From NCBI RefSeq assembly GCF_022206305.1, contig NZ_JAKOIW010000003.1, positions 1-64,000 on the forward strand: 64,000 bases of DNA, given 5' to 3'. This document shows, piece after piece, positions 1 to 12,804 of this stretch (the first letter of the stretch is position 1; each line of letters starts with the position of its first letter). Position numbers and translations under genes: made by a program. The stretch is from Gordonia sp. 'Campus'. GTDB taxonomy: Bacteria; Actinomycetota; Actinomycetes; Mycobacteriales; Mycobacteriaceae. The notes under the pieces are model-generated. The model was not told where the DNA came from. It saw only the letters and a program-made list of their open reading frames with translations, and searched no databases.

Positions 1-1884
<1,884 letters not shown>

Positions 1885-1996
1885 TCCGGGCCGCGGCGAG
1901 CGGCGAAACATCGCGAATACGTTGCGAAGACGCACATTTAACATCCCGTCAACACCGCGGATCGCGGGGTGGACGGCGTTCGGGCGTCGCTGCCGG

Positions 1997-2002
1997 TAGC
2001 GT
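1997..2002 (+). promoter_or_regulatory. -10 hexamer (TAGCGT) for arc
   Basis: TAGCGT is about 62 bases before the arc start, in a 180-base gap after trmI. The leader ends in a GAGAGGAG ribosome site. Confidence 0.45.
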
Positions 2003-2064
2003 AGGGATACGGCGCGAGCATTCCGATCGAGGGATCGGGTGATTGCCGGCGAGAGGAGTCAGCA

Positions 2065-3861
2065 ATGACCGAATCTGACCGCCACGATGCCACGGGGGAC
2101 CGCGGGGTCCCCGAGAGCGTCAGTGCATCCGACGAGGGCTTCACCCCTGCCTATACACCGCCTCTGCCACGCAGCGGCCCGGGCGCTTCCGCGCGGGGTG
2201 CGGCTGGCCGGGCGGGTGACGCCAGGGATCTGCAGGAGCGGGTCGACAGCCTCACCACACGCAACGCGAAGCTGCTCGACACGCTCAAGGAAGCCCGGCA
2301 GCAACTCGTCGCCCTGCGCGAGGAGGTCGACCGCCTCGGACAACCGCCCAGCGGTTACGGCGTACTCCTCGACGTCCACCCCGACGGCACGGTCGACGTG
2401 TTCACCTCCGGCCGCAAGATGCGGCTCACGTGTTCGCCGAACATCGACACCGACTCGCTGACCAAGGGGCAGACCCTGCGCCTCAACGAGGCGCTGACGA
2501 TCGTCGAGGCGTGCGAGTTCGACACGGTGGGCGAGATCAGCACCCTGCGCGAGATCCTCGGCGACGGCAAGCGGGCTCTCGTCGTCGGTCACGCCGACGA
2601 GGAGCGGGTGGTGTGGCTGGCCGAGCCGCTGCTCGGCGAGGTCGACGGCGAGGACGGGCTCCGGCGGAAGCTGCGCCCGGGCGACTCGCTGCTCATCGAC
2701 ACCAAGGCCGGGTTCGCCTTCGAACGGGTCCCCAAGGCCGAGGTCGAGGACCTCGTCCTCGAAGAAGTTCCGGACGTGGGGTACGAGGACATCGGCGGCC
2801 TCGGCCGCCAGATCGAGCAGATCCGCGACGCCGTGGAACTGCCGTTCCTGCACAAGGACCTGTTCCGCGATTACCAGCTGCGCCCGCCCAAGGGTGTGCT
2901 GCTCTACGGCCCTCCCGGTTGCGGCAAGACGCTCATCGCCAAGGCCGTCGCCAACTCCCTCGCGAAGAAGATCGCGCAGGTCCGGGGCGACGACGCCCAG
3001 GAGGCCAAGTCGTACTTCCTCAACATCAAGGGTCCGGAGCTGCTGAACAAGTTCGTCGGTGAGACCGAGCGGCACATCCGGCTGATCTTCCAGCGCGCCC
3101 GTGAGAAGGCCTCGGAGGGCACGCCAGTCATCGTGTTCTTCGACGAGATGGACTCGATCTTCCGTACGCGCGGCTCGGGTGTCTCGTCCGACGTCGAGAC
3201 CACGGTCGTGCCCCAGCTGCTCAGCGAGATCGACGGCGTGGAGGGCCTCGAGAACGTCATCGTCATCGGTGCCTCCAACCGCGAGGACATGATCGACCCG
3301 GCCATCCTGCGTCCCGGCCGCCTCGACGTGAAGATCAAGATCGAGCGTCCCGATGCCGAGTCGGCGATCGACATCTTCTCGAAGTACCTCACCGAGGAAC
3401 TGCCGATCCACGCCGATGACATCGGCGAGTTCGGCGGAGATCGCTCAGCGTGTGTCAACGCGATGATCGAGAAGGTCGTCGAGCGGATGTACGCCGAGAG
3501 CGAGGACAACCGGTTCCTCGAGGTCACGTACGCCAACGGTGACAAAGAGATCATGTATTTCAAGGACTTCAACTCGGGCGCGATGATCCAGAACGTCGTC
3601 GACCGTGCCAAGAAGTACGCGATCAAGTCCCAGCTCGACACGGGCACACCGGGTCTGCGGGTGCAGCACCTCTTCGATTCGATCCTCGACGAGTTCGCGG
3701 AGAACGAAGACCTGCCCAATACGACGAACCCGGACGACTGGGCCCGGATCTCGGGCAAGAAGGGCGAGCGGATCGTTTACATCCGCACGCTGGTCACCGG
3801 CAAGAGCTCCGGCGCCAGCCGGGCCATCGACACCGAGACCAACACGGGTCAATACCTGTAA
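2065..3861 (+). CDS. arc: proteasomal AAA+ unfoldase ARC/Mpa
   Basis: 598 residues. This hexameric ATPase recognises pupylated proteins, unfolds them and feeds them to the 20S proteasome. Order seen: a disordered N-terminus, a coiled coil at about 53-92 (the Pup-binding part in the family), OB-type beta domains to about 235, then the AAA module with Walker A GPPGCGKT near 282 and Walker B VFFDEMD near 356. The C-terminus ends GQYL, matching the QYL tail with which Mpa docks on the proteasome. The ATG has a good ribosome site (GAGAGGAG). It stands apart from pup-prcBA, as in M. tuberculosis. Confidence 0.97.
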   Translation: MTESDRHDATGDRGVPESVSASDEGFTPAYTPPLPRSGPGASARGAAGRAGDARDLQERVDSLTTRNAKLLDTLKEARQQLVALREEVDRLGQPPSGYGVLLDVHPDGTVDVFTSGRKMRLTCSPNIDTDSLTKGQTLRLNEALTIVEACEFDTVGEISTLREILGDGKRALVVGHADEERVVWLAEPLLGEVDGEDGLRRKLRPGDSLLIDTKAGFAFERVPKAEVEDLVLEEVPDVGYEDIGGLGRQIEQIRDAVELPFLHKDLFRDYQLRPPKGVLLYGPPGCGKTLIAKAVANSLAKKIAQVRGDDAQEAKSYFLNIKGPELLNKFVGETERHIRLIFQRAREKASEGTPVIVFFDEMDSIFRTRGSGVSSDVETTVVPQLLSEIDGVEGLENVIVIGASNREDMIDPAILRPGRLDVKIKIERPDAESAIDIFSKYLTEELPIHADDIGEFGGDRSACVNAMIEKVVERMYAESEDNRFLEVTYANGDKEIMYFKDFNSGAMIQNVVDRAKKYAIKSQLDTGTPGLRVQHLFDSILDEFAENEDLPNTTNPDDWARISGKKGERIVYIRTLVTGKSSGASRAIDTETNTGQYL

Positions 3862-3881
3862 TCATCCGCGTGTCATTCGGA

Positions 3882-3914
3882 CAGACGGCCGACTCCTCAG
3901 GGGTCGGCCGTCTG
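3882..3914 (+). terminator. strong hairpin after arc
   Basis: A perfect 12-bp stem (CAGACGGCCGAC / GTCGGCCGTCTG) with a 9-base loop starts 20 bases after the arc stop. No U-tract follows, which is common in high-GC actinobacteria. Confidence 0.7.
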
Positions 3915-3949
3915 CTCGACAGAACGGCCTGCGGGGTGCGCTCACGCAC

Positions 3950-3955
3950 TAGAGT
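3950..3955 (+). promoter_or_regulatory. -10 hexamer (TAGAGT), leaderless promoter
   Basis: TAGAGT ends 8 bases before the ATG at 3964, so transcription should start at or next to the start codon. There is no ribosome site. Confidence 0.5.
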
Positions 3956-3963
3956 TGTCGTCG

Positions 3964-6510
3964 ATGAACAGCACACCGATGGCGCGGGGACGGGTGATCG
4001 TCGACGGTGGGGCGCCCCACCCACTGGGCGACTCACCGCGCCTCACTCTGGGCCGGGAGCCCGACAACGACATCGTCATCAATCACCCGATGGTGTCGCG
4101 TCGTCATCTTGCCGTCGAGTGGCGCGGCGCGGCCTGGTACCTGGTCGACATCGGGAGCACCAACGGTTTCTTCGCGCACGGGCAACGCGTGGCCGAGATG
4201 ATGGTCACCGGACCCGTCCAGGTCCGTCTCGGTGACGTGAACACCGGACCGGTCGTCGACCTCGTGGTCGACGCGGGGGTGCAGGCCGGTCGCCCGCCCG
4301 GCAGTCCGGGCCATGGCATTCCGGCCCGGCCGGCGTCGCGGCCGATGTACTCGGGTCACCCTCAATCGGGCCACCCCCAGTCGGGTCCGCGGTCGGCCGG
4401 CATGCCGGCCTCCGGTCAGATGCCGGCGCGGGCGCCCGGGGGGTACGCGCGTCCGGGTGGTGGCATGGACCCGATGCCGCGCGAATTGCTCAACGCGCCG
4501 CATCTGCAGGCATTGCAACAGAATGTGTCCGCGGTCTACCGGCTGCCGGGGGCGCCGACCCCGCCGGAGCGGGAGTCGATTTCCCTGCGCGGCGTGCAGC
4601 GCATCGGTCGCACCCCCGACAACGACATCGTCGTCAGCGACGTGCTCGCCTCGCGGCATCACGCACAGGTGTCCAACCGCGGCGGTGCCCTCGTCGTGCA
4701 AGACCTGGGCAGCGTGAACGGCACCTTCGTCAACGGGCGGCGGGTGTCGAGCGCACCGCTCACCGACGGCGACGTCGTCACGATCGGCAACAGCGACTTC
4801 GTGGTGTCCGGCGGAACTCTCATGCGCGGGCAGGAGAGTGCTGCCGTCGCCGACGGACTCCACGTCCACGGGGTCAGTCTCGTCGTCGACGGCGGCAAAC
4901 GCCTGCTCGCCGACGTCGACTTCAGTGCGAGTCCCGGAACCCTGACCGCGGTCATCGGCCCCTCCGGCGCGGGGAAGTCCACGGTCTCCAAGATCGCGGC
5001 CGGATTGAATTCTCCGACAAGCGGTCTCGTCACGTTCGAGAGCCGCAACGTCCATGCCGAATACGACGCCCTGCGTACCCGCATCGGGATGGTTCCGCAG
5101 AAGGACGTCCTGCACCACAAGCTGACCCTCCGACAGGCGTTGCGCTACGCCGCGGAGCTCCGGCTGCCCCCGGACCTCTCCACCGCCGACCGCGATCGCG
5201 TCATCGACGGCGTGCTCAGCGAACTGCAGTTGACCGAACACGTCGACACCCGGGTGGAAAAGCTCTCGGGCGGGCAGCAGAAGCGTGCGTCGGTGGCGAT
5301 GGAGTTGCTGACCGGCCCGTCGTTGCTCATCCTCGACGAACCGACCTCCGGACTCGACCCCGCTCTCGACCGACAGGTGATGGCGACCCTGCGCCGGCTC
5401 GCCGATGCGGGACGCGTCGTCCTGGTGGTGACGCACTCGCTGACGTATCTGTCGATGTGTGATCAGGTGCTGCTGCTCGCGCCGGGCGGCAAGACGTCGT
5501 TCTGCGGCGCGCCCGCCCAGGTGCAGGGGGAGATGGGCACCTCCGATTGGGCCGAGATCTTCGCCTACGTGGCCGACCAGCCCGACGCCGCGCACATGCG
5601 CTACCTGGAACGCCACCGTCGTGCACCCAACCCGCCGCCACCGCAACGACCACCCGGCCCGCCGATACCGGTGCCGCACACCAGCTTCCCCCGACAGTCG
5701 TCGACCATCGCCCGACGCCAGGTCCGGCTGATCTTCGCCGACGTCGGATACCTGGTCTTCCTCGTGTTGCTGCCGGTGGTGCTCGGGTTGCTCACCCTCG
5801 TCATCCCCGGATCCAGCGGGTTCGCGCGACTGGAGGTGATCCCCAACGCGCCGCCGCCCAAGGACGGGGCCGAGGCGATCCAGATCCTCGTCGTCCTCGT
5901 CGTCGGCGCGGCGTTCATGGGTGCCGCGCTCACGGTCCGCGACCTGGTCGGCGAACGCGACATCTTCGAGCGAGAGCGCGCGGTCGGATTGCGCCCGGGC
6001 GCATACCTGTTCGCGAAGATCGTGGTGTTCTTCGTCGCCGCGATCCTGCAGACCGTCATCATGGTCGGCATCACCTTCGCCGGGCGAGGACTACCGGACT
6101 TCGGTGGTCCGATCCTGCCGCCGCCGTTGGCGCTGCTGGTCGCCGTGGCCGTCCTCGCCTGCGTCAGCACGCTTGTCGGCCTTGCCATCTCGTCGGCGGT
6201 GAAGTCCAACGAACAGGTCATGCCGCCCTTGGTCATCGTCGTGATGGTGCAGCTGGTGTTCTGTGGTGGTCTGTTCAAGCTCGACGGCATCGGACTCGAA
6301 CAACTGTCGTGGATCTTCCCGTCGTTCTGGGGATATGTGGCCGCGGCCGGCAGCGTCGATCTCGCCTCGATCAACGTCGCGGCGCCGCAGCGCATCTCGC
6401 TGTGGGAGACGTCGGTCGCGCACAGCGCGCTCGCCTACGGGGTGCTCGCGGTCATCAGCGTGCTGCTGCTCGCCTTCACCTACTCGAGGTTGCGCCTGAA
6501 GAAGCGCTGA
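3964..6510 (+). CDS. FHA-FHA-ABC exporter, Rv1747-like
   Basis: About 848 residues with two forkhead-associated domains (phosphothreonine readers) at roughly 10-90 and 200-270, joined by a proline-rich linker containing short SGHPQ repeats. An ABC ATPase follows (Walker A GPSGAGKST near 330, signature LSGGQQKR near 434, Walker B LLILDEP near 455), then an ABC2-type membrane domain of six or so helices from about residue 586. This is the architecture of M. tuberculosis Rv1747, an exporter controlled by Ser/Thr kinase PknF and tied to cell-envelope glycolipids. No kinase gene lies next to it here. The ATG at 3964 is supported by the leaderless -10 box; an ATG at 3979 is the alternative. The transported substrate is inferred only from the homologue. 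Confidence 0.9.
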   Translation: MNSTPMARGRVIVDGGAPHPLGDSPRLTLGREPDNDIVINHPMVSRRHLAVEWRGAAWYLVDIGSTNGFFAHGQRVAEMMVTGPVQVRLGDVNTGPVVDLVVDAGVQAGRPPGSPGHGIPARPASRPMYSGHPQSGHPQSGPRSAGMPASGQMPARAPGGYARPGGGMDPMPRELLNAPHLQALQQNVSAVYRLPGAPTPPERESISLRGVQRIGRTPDNDIVVSDVLASRHHAQVSNRGGALVVQDLGSVNGTFVNGRRVSSAPLTDGDVVTIGNSDFVVSGGTLMRGQESAAVADGLHVHGVSLVVDGGKRLLADVDFSASPGTLTAVIGPSGAGKSTVSKIAAGLNSPTSGLVTFESRNVHAEYDALRTRIGMVPQKDVLHHKLTLRQALRYAAELRLPPDLSTADRDRVIDGVLSELQLTEHVDTRVEKLSGGQQKRASVAMELLTGPSLLILDEPTSGLDPALDRQVMATLRRLADAGRVVLVVTHSLTYLSMCDQVLLLAPGGKTSFCGAPAQVQGEMGTSDWAEIFAYVADQPDAAHMRYLERHRRAPNPPPPQRPPGPPIPVPHTSFPRQSSTIARRQVRLIFADVGYLVFLVLLPVVLGLLTLVIPGSSGFARLEVIPNAPPPKDGAEAIQILVVLVVGAAFMGAALTVRDLVGERDIFERERAVGLRPGAYLFAKIVVFFVAAILQTVIMVGITFAGRGLPDFGGPILPPPLALLVAVAVLACVSTLVGLAISSAVKSNEQVMPPLVIVVMVQLVFCGGLFKLDGIGLEQLSWIFPSFWGYVAAAGSVDLASINVAAPQRISLWETSVAHSALAYGVLAVISVLLLAFTYSRLRLKKR

Positions 6511-6514
6511 CGGC

Positions 6515-6531
6515 CCCGGTCACAGCACCGG
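6515..6531. terminator. weak hairpin between convergent genes
   Basis: CCCGGT and ACCGGG form a 6-bp stem in the 44-base gap between the exporter and the phosphorylase. It may serve both strands. Confidence 0.3.
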
Positions 6532-6554
6532 GCTGGGCTCGGACCCGGTTCCCC

Positions 6555-9128
6555 TCAGCCGGCCGTGACGGGATACCGCACCAGTCCGAGCTCGGCCTCG
6601 TGCGACAACTGCTCGTGGCGCGGCAGCACCCGCACGGTGTAGCCGAGCCGACCCGACACGGGGGGTGCGACGAGCCTCGTGAACAGCACCCGTCCCGACG
6701 CATCGCGGTCCGGCCCGGGGCTCATCTCCTCGACGGCGGGGTCGATGATCTCGCCGTCGTCGGTCACCCGGCCCACGACGACCTGGACCGACACCTGGTC
6801 GGGGCCCAGATCGCCGAGGCCGACATGTGCCGTCACGTGCAGGCCGTCGTCGCGACTCTCGTCGTCGACGCCGGCGACCACGACCGACGACCATCCCGTC
6901 TCGAGCGACCGGCGATAGGCGGCGAGGTCGCGCGCGTCGGCGTAGGAGTGCGCGCATGCAGCCTCGTAGGCGCGGGCCGCGGGCCCGTACAGCGCGGTCG
7001 TGTAGTCGCGCACCATCCGCGACGCGAGAACCTGCGGACCCAGCCGCGTGAGGGTGTGCCGCATCATCTCGACCCATCGCCTCGGCACACCGCCGCCGTC
7101 GCGGTCGTAGAACAGCGGGACCACGGTCTCCTCGAGGAGCGCGTACAGCGCCTCGGCCTCCAGATCGTCACGTCGATGCTCGTCGGAAATCCCCTCGGCG
7201 GACGGTATGGCCCAACCGTTCTCGCCGTCGGCCATCTCGTCCCACCACCCGTCGAGGATCGACAGATTGAGCCCGCCGTTGAGCGCGGACTTCATCCCCG
7301 ACGTCCCGCACGCCTCCATCGGACGCACCGGATTGTTCAGCCACACATCGCATCCCGCGTAGATGTGGCGTGCCATCGAGATGTCGTAGTCGGGTAGGAA
7401 TACGATACGGTCGCGCAGTTCCGGGTCCTCGGCGAACCGCACGACCTGCTGGATGAGTGACTTACCGCCCTCGTCGGCGGGATGGGCCTTGCCCGCGATC
7501 ACCAACTGGACCGGCCGCTCGGCGTCGGTGAGGATCGCTCGCATCCGCTCCGGGTCCCGCAGCATGAGCGTGAGTCGCTTGTAGGTGGCCGCCCGCCGGG
7601 CGAAGCCGATGGTGAGCACACCGGGATCGAACAGGTCCGCGGTCCAGCCGAGTTCGGCGTCGGTGAATCCGCGTTGCCGACCGCTGGCATGGGCGCGGCG
7701 ACGCACCTCCGCGACGAGGTCGGCACGCAGCGCTTCATGGGTCGCCCAGATGGTCTCGTCGGGCAGCGCCGCGTAGGCCTCGGGCGCCGAGTCCTCGTCT
7801 CCACCGGAGAAGTCGCGCCACACCGGGGCGACCCACGTGGGCCCGTGGACCCCGTTGGTCACCGCACCGATCGGCACATCGTCGGCGTCGAAGTCCGGCC
7901 ACAGGTCGGCGAACATCGTGCGGCTCACGGCGCCGTGGAGTTGCGACACCCCGTTGCTGCGCTGGCCGAGCCGGAAGCCCATGTGCGCCATGTTGAACAC
8001 GCCGGGGTCGGCTTCGTCGCCGAGTTCGGCGACGGTCGCCGCCGACAGTCCGGGCAGCAGCCGGGAGCCGCCGGCGTCGTCGGCGTCGAGATAGCGGGCG
8101 ACGAGATCGGTGGGGAAGCGGTCGATCCCGGCCGGGACCGGGGTGTGGGTGGTGAAGACGTTCGACGCGCGGACGACCGCCTCCGCGGTGTCGAAGTCCA
8201 GTCCGCCGGCCACCAGTTCTCGGATGCGTTCCACGCCCAGGAATCCCGCGTGGCCCTCGTTCATGTGGAACACGGTGGGCTCGGCGCGACCGGTGATGCG
8301 CACGTACTCGCGGAGCGCGCGGACGCCGCCGACGCCGAGCAGGATCTCCTGCACGATGCGGTGCTCCTGATCGCCGCCGTAGAGCCGGTCGGTCACCGCG
8401 CGCAGGTCGTCGCCGCCGGCCCCGTCCGCGGGCTGGTCACTGTTGCGGGGGATGTCGGAGTCCAGCAGCAGCAACGGGATCCGGCCCACCGACGCCACCC
8501 AGACCTGCGCCGCCAGCGTGCGGCCACCCGGCATGGCGATCTCGACGACGACCGGTGATCCGGCGTCGGTCAACAGATCGAGCGGTAGGGCGTCGGAATC
8601 GTTGACCGGGTATCGCTCGATCTGCCACCCGTCGTGGTCGAGGCCCTGCCGGAAGTAGCCCGACCGGTAGAACAGGCCGACGCCGATCAGCGGCAGGCCG
8701 AGGTCGGAAGCCGCCTTGAGATGGTCACCCGCCAGGATGCCGAGCCCGCCCGAGTAGATCGGCAGGACCTCGGAGACACCGAACTCCATGGAGAAGTAAG
8801 CGATCCCCGGTGGGACCGGATGTCCCTCCGCGGCATGTCGCCCGAACCACTGCGGATCAGCGAGGTACTGCTCGAGTTCGTCGTGCGCGGCTGCCACGCG
8901 GTCGGCGAAGTTCTCGTCGTCGGCCAGTTCGGCGAGCCGTGCCGGATCGGCGTCGGCGAGCACCCGCAGCGGATCGCCGGTCTCCGACCAGCGGATCGGG
9001 TCGATCTCGGCGAACAACTCCTGCGTGGGGGCGTGCCACACCCACCGCAGGTTGCGCGACAACGGGCCCAGGGCTGCCAACCCGTCGGGGAGGGGTACCC
9101 GAACGGTGAACCGGCGGAATGCTTTCAC
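6555..9128 (-). CDS. glgP: alpha-glucan (glycogen/maltodextrin) phosphorylase
   Basis: 857 residues. It releases glucose-1-phosphate from alpha-1,4-glucans using pyridoxal phosphate. The sequence follows the long actinobacterial/archaeal type: an N-terminal domain with [25 protein letters not shown], then the PLP-region motif [15 protein letters not shown] followed by a DGWWDEM block. The GTG at 9128 gives the family's usual N-terminus (MKAFRRFTV) and sits 7 bases after a TACCGT -10 box. Reading on to earlier starts adds residues not expected in the family. It is divergent to dop, with both promoters packed into 67 bases. Homologue: Rv1328. Whether glycogen or maltodextrin is preferred is not decided by sequence. 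Confidence 0.92.
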   Translation of the reverse strand: MKAFRRFTVRVPLPDGLAALGPLSRNLRWVWHAPTQELFAEIDPIRWSETGDPLRVLADADPARLAELADDENFADRVAAAHDELEQYLADPQWFGRHAAEGHPVPPGIAYFSMEFGVSEVLPIYSGGLGILAGDHLKAASDLGLPLIGVGLFYRSGYFRQGLDHDGWQIERYPVNDSDALPLDLLTDAGSPVVVEIAMPGGRTLAAQVWVASVGRIPLLLLDSDIPRNSDQPADGAGGDDLRAVTDRLYGGDQEHRIVQEILLGVGGVRALREYVRITGRAEPTVFHMNEGHAGFLGVERIRELVAGGLDFDTAEAVVRASNVFTTHTPVPAGIDRFPTDLVARYLDADDAGGSRLLPGLSAATVAELGDEADPGVFNMAHMGFRLGQRSNGVSQLHGAVSRTMFADLWPDFDADDVPIGAVTNGVHGPTWVAPVWRDFSGGDEDSAPEAYAALPDETIWATHEALRADLVAEVRRRAHASGRQRGFTDAELGWTADLFDPGVLTIGFARRAATYKRLTLMLRDPERMRAILTDAERPVQLVIAGKAHPADEGGKSLIQQVVRFAEDPELRDRIVFLPDYDISMARHIYAGCDVWLNNPVRPMEACGTSGMKSALNGGLNLSILDGWWDEMADGENGWAIPSAEGISDEHRRDDLEAEALYALLEETVVPLFYDRDGGGVPRRWVEMMRHTLTRLGPQVLASRMVRDYTTALYGPAARAYEAACAHSYADARDLAAYRRSLETGWSSVVVAGVDDESRDDGLHVTAHVGLGDLGPDQVSVQVVVGRVTDDGEIIDPAVEEMSPGPDRDASGRVLFTRLVAPPVSGRLGYTVRVLPRHEQLSHEAELGLVRYPVTAG

Positions 9129-9135
9129 GGCGTCG

Positions 9136-9141
9136 ACGGTA
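9136..9141 (-). promoter_or_regulatory. -10 hexamer (TACCGT), leaderless promoter of glgP
   Basis: TACCGT on the minus strand is followed by 7 bases and then the GTG of the phosphorylase gene. Confidence 0.55.
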
Positions 9142-9183
9142 CTCACGGCGTGCGGCGGTTGCGACCGGCGGGAAGTGAACATC

Positions 9184-9189
9184 TACCCT
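9184..9189 (+). promoter_or_regulatory. -10 hexamer (TACCCT), leaderless promoter of dop
   Basis: TACCCT ends 6 bases before the dop ATG; there is no room for a leader. Confidence 0.6.
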
Positions 9190-9195
9190 CGAAGG

Positions 9196-10695
9196 ATGCA
9201 GCGAATCATCGGGACCGAGGTCGAGTACGGAATCTCCGCGCCCGGCGACCCGACCGCGAATCCGATCATGACCTCCACGCAGGCCGTCCTGGCCTATGCG
9301 GCGGCCGCCGGGGTGCCGCGCGCCAAGCGCACCCGCTGGGACTACGAGGTGGAATCACCGCTGCGTGACGCCCGTGGCTTCGACCTCGGCCGCGGGTCCG
9401 GGCCGGCCCCGATCATCGACGCCGACGAGATCGGTGCGGCCAACATGATCCTGACCAACGGCGCGCGGCTCTATGTCGATCACGCCCATCCCGAGTACTC
9501 CGCGCCGGAGGTCACCGACCCCCTGGACGCCGTCATCTGGGACAAGGCGGGCGAACGGGTGATGGAGGCCGCGGCTCGTCACGTCGCGAGTGTGCCGGGC
9601 GCGCCCAAACTGCAGCTCTACAAGAACAACATCGACGGCAAGGGCGCCTCCTACGGCACCCACGAGAACTACCTCATGGCGCGCGACACCCCGTTCACCG
9701 CGGTCATCGGCGGGCTCACGACGTTCTTCGCCTCCCGGCAGGTCATCACCGGATCCGGTCGGGTGGGCATCGGTCAGTCCGGCGACGAGGCCGGCTACCA
9801 GTTGTCGCAGCGATCGGATTACATCGAGGTCGAGGTCGGCCTCGAGACGACACTCAAGCGCGGCATCATCAACACCCGCGACGAGCCCCACGCCGACCCG
9901 GAACGGTACCGACGGCTCCACGTCATCATCGGTGACGCCAACCTCGCCGAGACCTCGACCTATCTCAAGGTCGGCACCACGGCCCTCGTCCTCGATCTCA
10001 TCGAGGCCGGCGCCGACTTCTCCGACATCGAACTCGCCCGCCCGGTACAGGCCGTGCACGCCATCAGTCACGATCCGACGCTGACGGCCACGGTCGCGCT
10101 GACCGATGGCCGCGAACTCACCGGGCTCGCACTGCAGCGCGAGTACCTCGATCGCTGCCAGAGGTTCCACGACCGCGAGCACTCCGACGACGAGCGCGCC
10201 GCACACGTGCTGCAGACATGGGCGGACGTCCTCGACCGCCTCGAACGCGACCCGATGGAATGTGCCGACATCCTCGACTGGCCCGCCAAGCTGCGGATTC
10301 TCGAGGGCTTCCGGCAGCGCGAGAACCTGACCTGGTCCGCGCCCCGCCTGCAGCTCATCGATCTGCAGTACTCCGATGTGCGCCTCGACAAGGGTCTGTA
10401 CAACCGTCTCGTCGCGCGCGGTTCGATGAAACGCCTCGTCGACGAGAACGACGTGCTGGCCGCGATCACCGAACCGCCCCGCGACACCCGCGCCTACTTC
10501 CGCGGCGAGTGCCTGCGGCGCTTCGGGGCGGACGTGGCGGCCGCGAGCTGGGATTCGGTGATCTTCGATCTCGGCGGCGACTCGCTCGTCCGCATTCCGA
10601 CCCTCGAGCCGCTGCGCGGCACCGAGGCGCACGTGGGTCAACTGCTCGACTCGGTGGCGTCAGCGGCCGAACTGGTGGACCAGCTCACCACCTGA
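9196..10695 (+). CDS. dop: Pup deamidase/depupylase Dop
   Basis: 499 residues, matching the family. Dop converts the C-terminal Gln of Pup to Glu and also removes Pup from substrates. It is a carboxylate-amine-ligase fold related to glutamine synthetase. The N-terminal [12 protein letters not shown] carries the ATP/metal-binding glutamates. Later blocks ([34 protein letters not shown]) are shared with PafA. An insertion rich in charged and small residues after about position 37, absent from the PafA in this window, is the Dop-loop region that tells Dop from PafA. It has its own leaderless promoter and lies 179 bases before pup. Confidence 0.96.
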   Translation: MQRIIGTEVEYGISAPGDPTANPIMTSTQAVLAYAAAAGVPRAKRTRWDYEVESPLRDARGFDLGRGSGPAPIIDADEIGAANMILTNGARLYVDHAHPEYSAPEVTDPLDAVIWDKAGERVMEAAARHVASVPGAPKLQLYKNNIDGKGASYGTHENYLMARDTPFTAVIGGLTTFFASRQVITGSGRVGIGQSGDEAGYQLSQRSDYIEVEVGLETTLKRGIINTRDEPHADPERYRRLHVIIGDANLAETSTYLKVGTTALVLDLIEAGADFSDIELARPVQAVHAISHDPTLTATVALTDGRELTGLALQREYLDRCQRFHDREHSDDERAAHVLQTWADVLDRLERDPMECADILDWPAKLRILEGFRQRENLTWSAPRLQLIDLQYSDVRLDKGLYNRLVARGSMKRLVDENDVLAAITEPPRDTRAYFRGECLRRFGADVAAASWDSVIFDLGGDSLVRIPTLEPLRGTEAHVGQLLDSVASAAELVDQLTT

Positions 10696-10746
10696 CACGG
10701 TGCCGGGGCTTGTGCCTCGTTCCGCCACAGTTGTCGTCGCCACAGG

Positions 10747-10752
10747 TAGTGT
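10747..10752 (+). promoter_or_regulatory. candidate -10 hexamer (TAGTGT) for pup-prcBA
   Basis: TAGTGT sits in the dop-pup gap, 122 bases before pup. A TTGTCGTCG element lies 7 bases upstream (10731-10739) and partly resembles the PafBC-dependent promoter motif. The link to PafBC is weak. Confidence 0.35.
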
Positions 10753-10874
10753 GGGAGCACACGATTCCGCAAGGTCGGGTCACCGGGACGGCCGTCCGGC
10801 GCACAGCCGGCACCTGAAGGGTTTCCCGACCCGGGTAGCCCGCCAAGGGGCGATCGGTTTCAAGGAGGCAGCAG

Positions 10875-11066
10875 ATGGCGCAGGAACAGACCAAGCGTGG
10901 TGGCGGCGGCGACGACGAGGGCGTCGGCCCCGATTCCGGCGCCGGACAAGAACGCCGCGAGAAGCTGGCCGAGGACACCGACGACCTGCTCGACGAGATC
11001 GATGACGTGCTCGAGGAGAACGCCGAGGACTTCGTCCGTGCCTACGTGCAGAAGGGCGGCCAGTGA
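10875..11066 (+). CDS. pup: prokaryotic ubiquitin-like protein Pup
   Basis: 63 residues, acidic, ending in GGQ, so it needs deamidation by Dop before PafA can join it to substrate lysines. The middle holds the [21 protein letters not shown] stretch, the helix that pairs with the ARC coiled coil; the N-terminal part is disordered and drives unfolding. An AAGGAGG ribosome site lies 6 bases before the ATG. The stop overlaps the prcB start (GTGA), so the tag and the protease subunits are translationally coupled. Confidence 0.98.
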   Translation: MAQEQTKRGGGGDDEGVGPDSGAGQERREKLAEDTDDLLDEIDDVLEENAEDFVRAYVQKGGQ

Positions 11067-11944
11067 GCGACAGGTTCGGTTCACTGCCCCCGCTGTCCCA
11101 TACCCGTTCGGCCCCCGCCCTGAGTGCGGACATCTCGTCGTTCACCGAGTTCCTCCGTGTGCACGCACCGGAGCAACTGCCACAGGCCCAGGTTGATCGC
11201 GTGGGATCGTTCGCGGGCGGCACCGGCGGTGCCTCGGACATCCCGCACGGCACCACGATCGTGGCCGTGTCGTTCCCCGGAGGCGTCGTACTCGCCGGTG
11301 ACCGGCGCGCCACCATGGGCAACCTGATCGCCACGCGTGACGTCAAGAAGGTCTACATCACCGACGAGTACTCAGCGGCCGGAATCGCCGGGACCGCGGG
11401 GATCGCGATCGAGATGGTGCGGCTGTTCACCGTCGAACTCGAGCACTACGAGAAGATCGAGGGTGTTCCGCTCACGCTCGACGGCAAGGTCAGTCGCCTG
11501 GCGTCGATGGTGCGCGGAAATCTGGGCGCCGCCCTTCAGGGGCTGGCGGCGATCCCTCTTCTCGTGGGATACGACATCGACCATGACGACCCGAACGAAC
11601 ACGGCCGGATCTTCAGCTTCGACGTCGCGGGTGACCGCCACGAGGAGTTCGGTGGCTACACGGCCATCGGTTCGGGCTCGGTGTTCGCCAAGTCGTCGCT
11701 GAAGAAGCTCTACCGCCCGGACCTGAGCGCCGACGAGGCGCTCGCCATCGCCGTCGAGTCGCTCTACGACGCGGCCGACGACGACTCGGCCACCGGTGGA
11801 CCCGACCTGGTGCGCAAGATCTTCCCGATGGCGGCCGTCGTGGGTGCCGAAGGTGCACGCGAGGTCGAGGCGTCCGACATCGAGGCGGCCGCACGGGCCG
11901 TCATCGAGCGCCGGAGTGCCGAGCACGAGGGAGGTGCCCGATGA
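11063..11944 (+). CDS. prcB: 20S proteasome beta subunit
   Basis: 293 residues. The catalytic N-terminal threonine nucleophile is Thr64, in the HG/TTIVA cleavage motif, after a 63-residue propeptide that is removed during assembly. Downstream motifs GDRRAT and LVGYDIDH are typical of proteasome beta subunits. The start overlaps the pup stop by four bases (GTGA) and the stop overlaps prcA (ATGA), so pup, prcB and prcA form one coupled unit. Confidence 0.97.
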   Translation: MSDRFGSLPPLSHTRSAPALSADISSFTEFLRVHAPEQLPQAQVDRVGSFAGGTGGASDIPHGTTIVAVSFPGGVVLAGDRRATMGNLIATRDVKKVYITDEYSAAGIAGTAGIAIEMVRLFTVELEHYEKIEGVPLTLDGKVSRLASMVRGNLGAALQGLAAIPLLVGYDIDHDDPNEHGRIFSFDVAGDRHEEFGGYTAIGSGSVFAKSSLKKLYRPDLSADEALAIAVESLYDAADDDSATGGPDLVRKIFPMAAVVGAEGAREVEASDIEAAARAVIERRSAEHEGGAR

Positions 11945-12732
11945 CGTTCCCGTACTACGCCAGCGCCGAACAGATCATGCGCGATCGTTCGGAGCTCGCC
12001 CGCAAGGGCATCGCCCGTGGTCGCAGCGTCGTGATCCTCACCTATGCCGACGGCGTGCTGTTCGTCGCGGAGAATCCGTCGAACACGCTGCGCAAGACGA
12101 GCGAGATCTACGACCGCATCGGCTTCGCCGCGGTGGGCAAGTACAACGAGTTCGAGAGTCTGCGCAAGGCGGGCATCCAGCTCGCGGACATGCGCGGGTA
12201 CAGCTACGACCGCGCCGACGTGTCCGGCTTGTCACTGGCCAACACATACGCGAATGCCCTGGGCAGTGTGTTCACCGAACAGGCCAAGCCGTTCGAGGTC
12301 GAGCTGTGCGTCGCCGAGGTCGCCCGGCCGGGCAAGCCGAAACGCTCTCAGCTGTACCGGATCTCGTACGACGGATCGATCACCGACGAGACCCGGTTCC
12401 TCGTGATGGGCGGTGCGACCGAGCCGATCGCGGCCGCCCTGAAGGAGAGCTACGAACCCGACATGGAGCTCGGGCGGGCGATCGGGGTCGCGGTGACCGC
12501 CCTGACGACCCCCGCCGACAACGGTGGCGGCACTCCGGCCGAACGCCGCGTGCTGACGGCGGGCGACCTCGAAGTCGCCGTCCTGGACCACAATCGTCCG
12601 CGGCGAGCGTTCCGGCGCCTGACGACGGCCACGGTCGAAGGGTTGTTGCCGGCAGCCGCTGACACCGCCCCGGCCGACGGGACCGGTGCAGCAGACGGCA
12701 CCGGCGAGTCTTCCTCCGACGAAGCACGATGA
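11941..12732 (+). CDS. prcA: 20S proteasome alpha subunit
   Basis: 263 residues. Alpha subunits form the outer rings and the gate of the 20S core, and bind the QYL tail of ARC. The N-terminal [23 protein letters not shown] is the typical actinobacterial alpha start with the [12 protein letters not shown] gate helix. There is no propeptide. The last 25 residues are low-complexity Ala/Asp/Gly. Coupled to prcB by ATGA. A 72-base gap with a small hairpin separates it from pafA. Confidence 0.97.
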   Translation: MTFPYYASAEQIMRDRSELARKGIARGRSVVILTYADGVLFVAENPSNTLRKTSEIYDRIGFAAVGKYNEFESLRKAGIQLADMRGYSYDRADVSGLSLANTYANALGSVFTEQAKPFEVELCVAEVARPGKPKRSQLYRISYDGSITDETRFLVMGGATEPIAAALKESYEPDMELGRAIGVAVTALTTPADNGGGTPAERRVLTAGDLEVAVLDHNRPRRAFRRLTTATVEGLLPAAADTAPADGTGAADGTGESSSDEAR

Positions 12733-12752
12733 GAACGCCGCGGCTCGCGACG

Positions 12753-12772
12753 ACCGGTCTCGACACACCGGT
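12753..12772 (+). terminator. hairpin between prcA and pafA
   Basis: Two ACCGGT blocks eight bases apart give a 6-bp stem. It could end the pup-prcBA transcript ahead of the pafA promoter. Confidence 0.3.
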
Positions 12773-12791
12773 TCGCCGCGGGCCGCGCGAG

Positions 12792-12797
12792 TAGGGT
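12792..12797 (+). promoter_or_regulatory. -10 hexamer (TAGGGT), leaderless promoter of pafA
   Basis: TAGGGT is followed by 7 bases and then the GTG start of pafA. Confidence 0.6.
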
Positions 12798-12804
12798 TGG
12801 TCAA

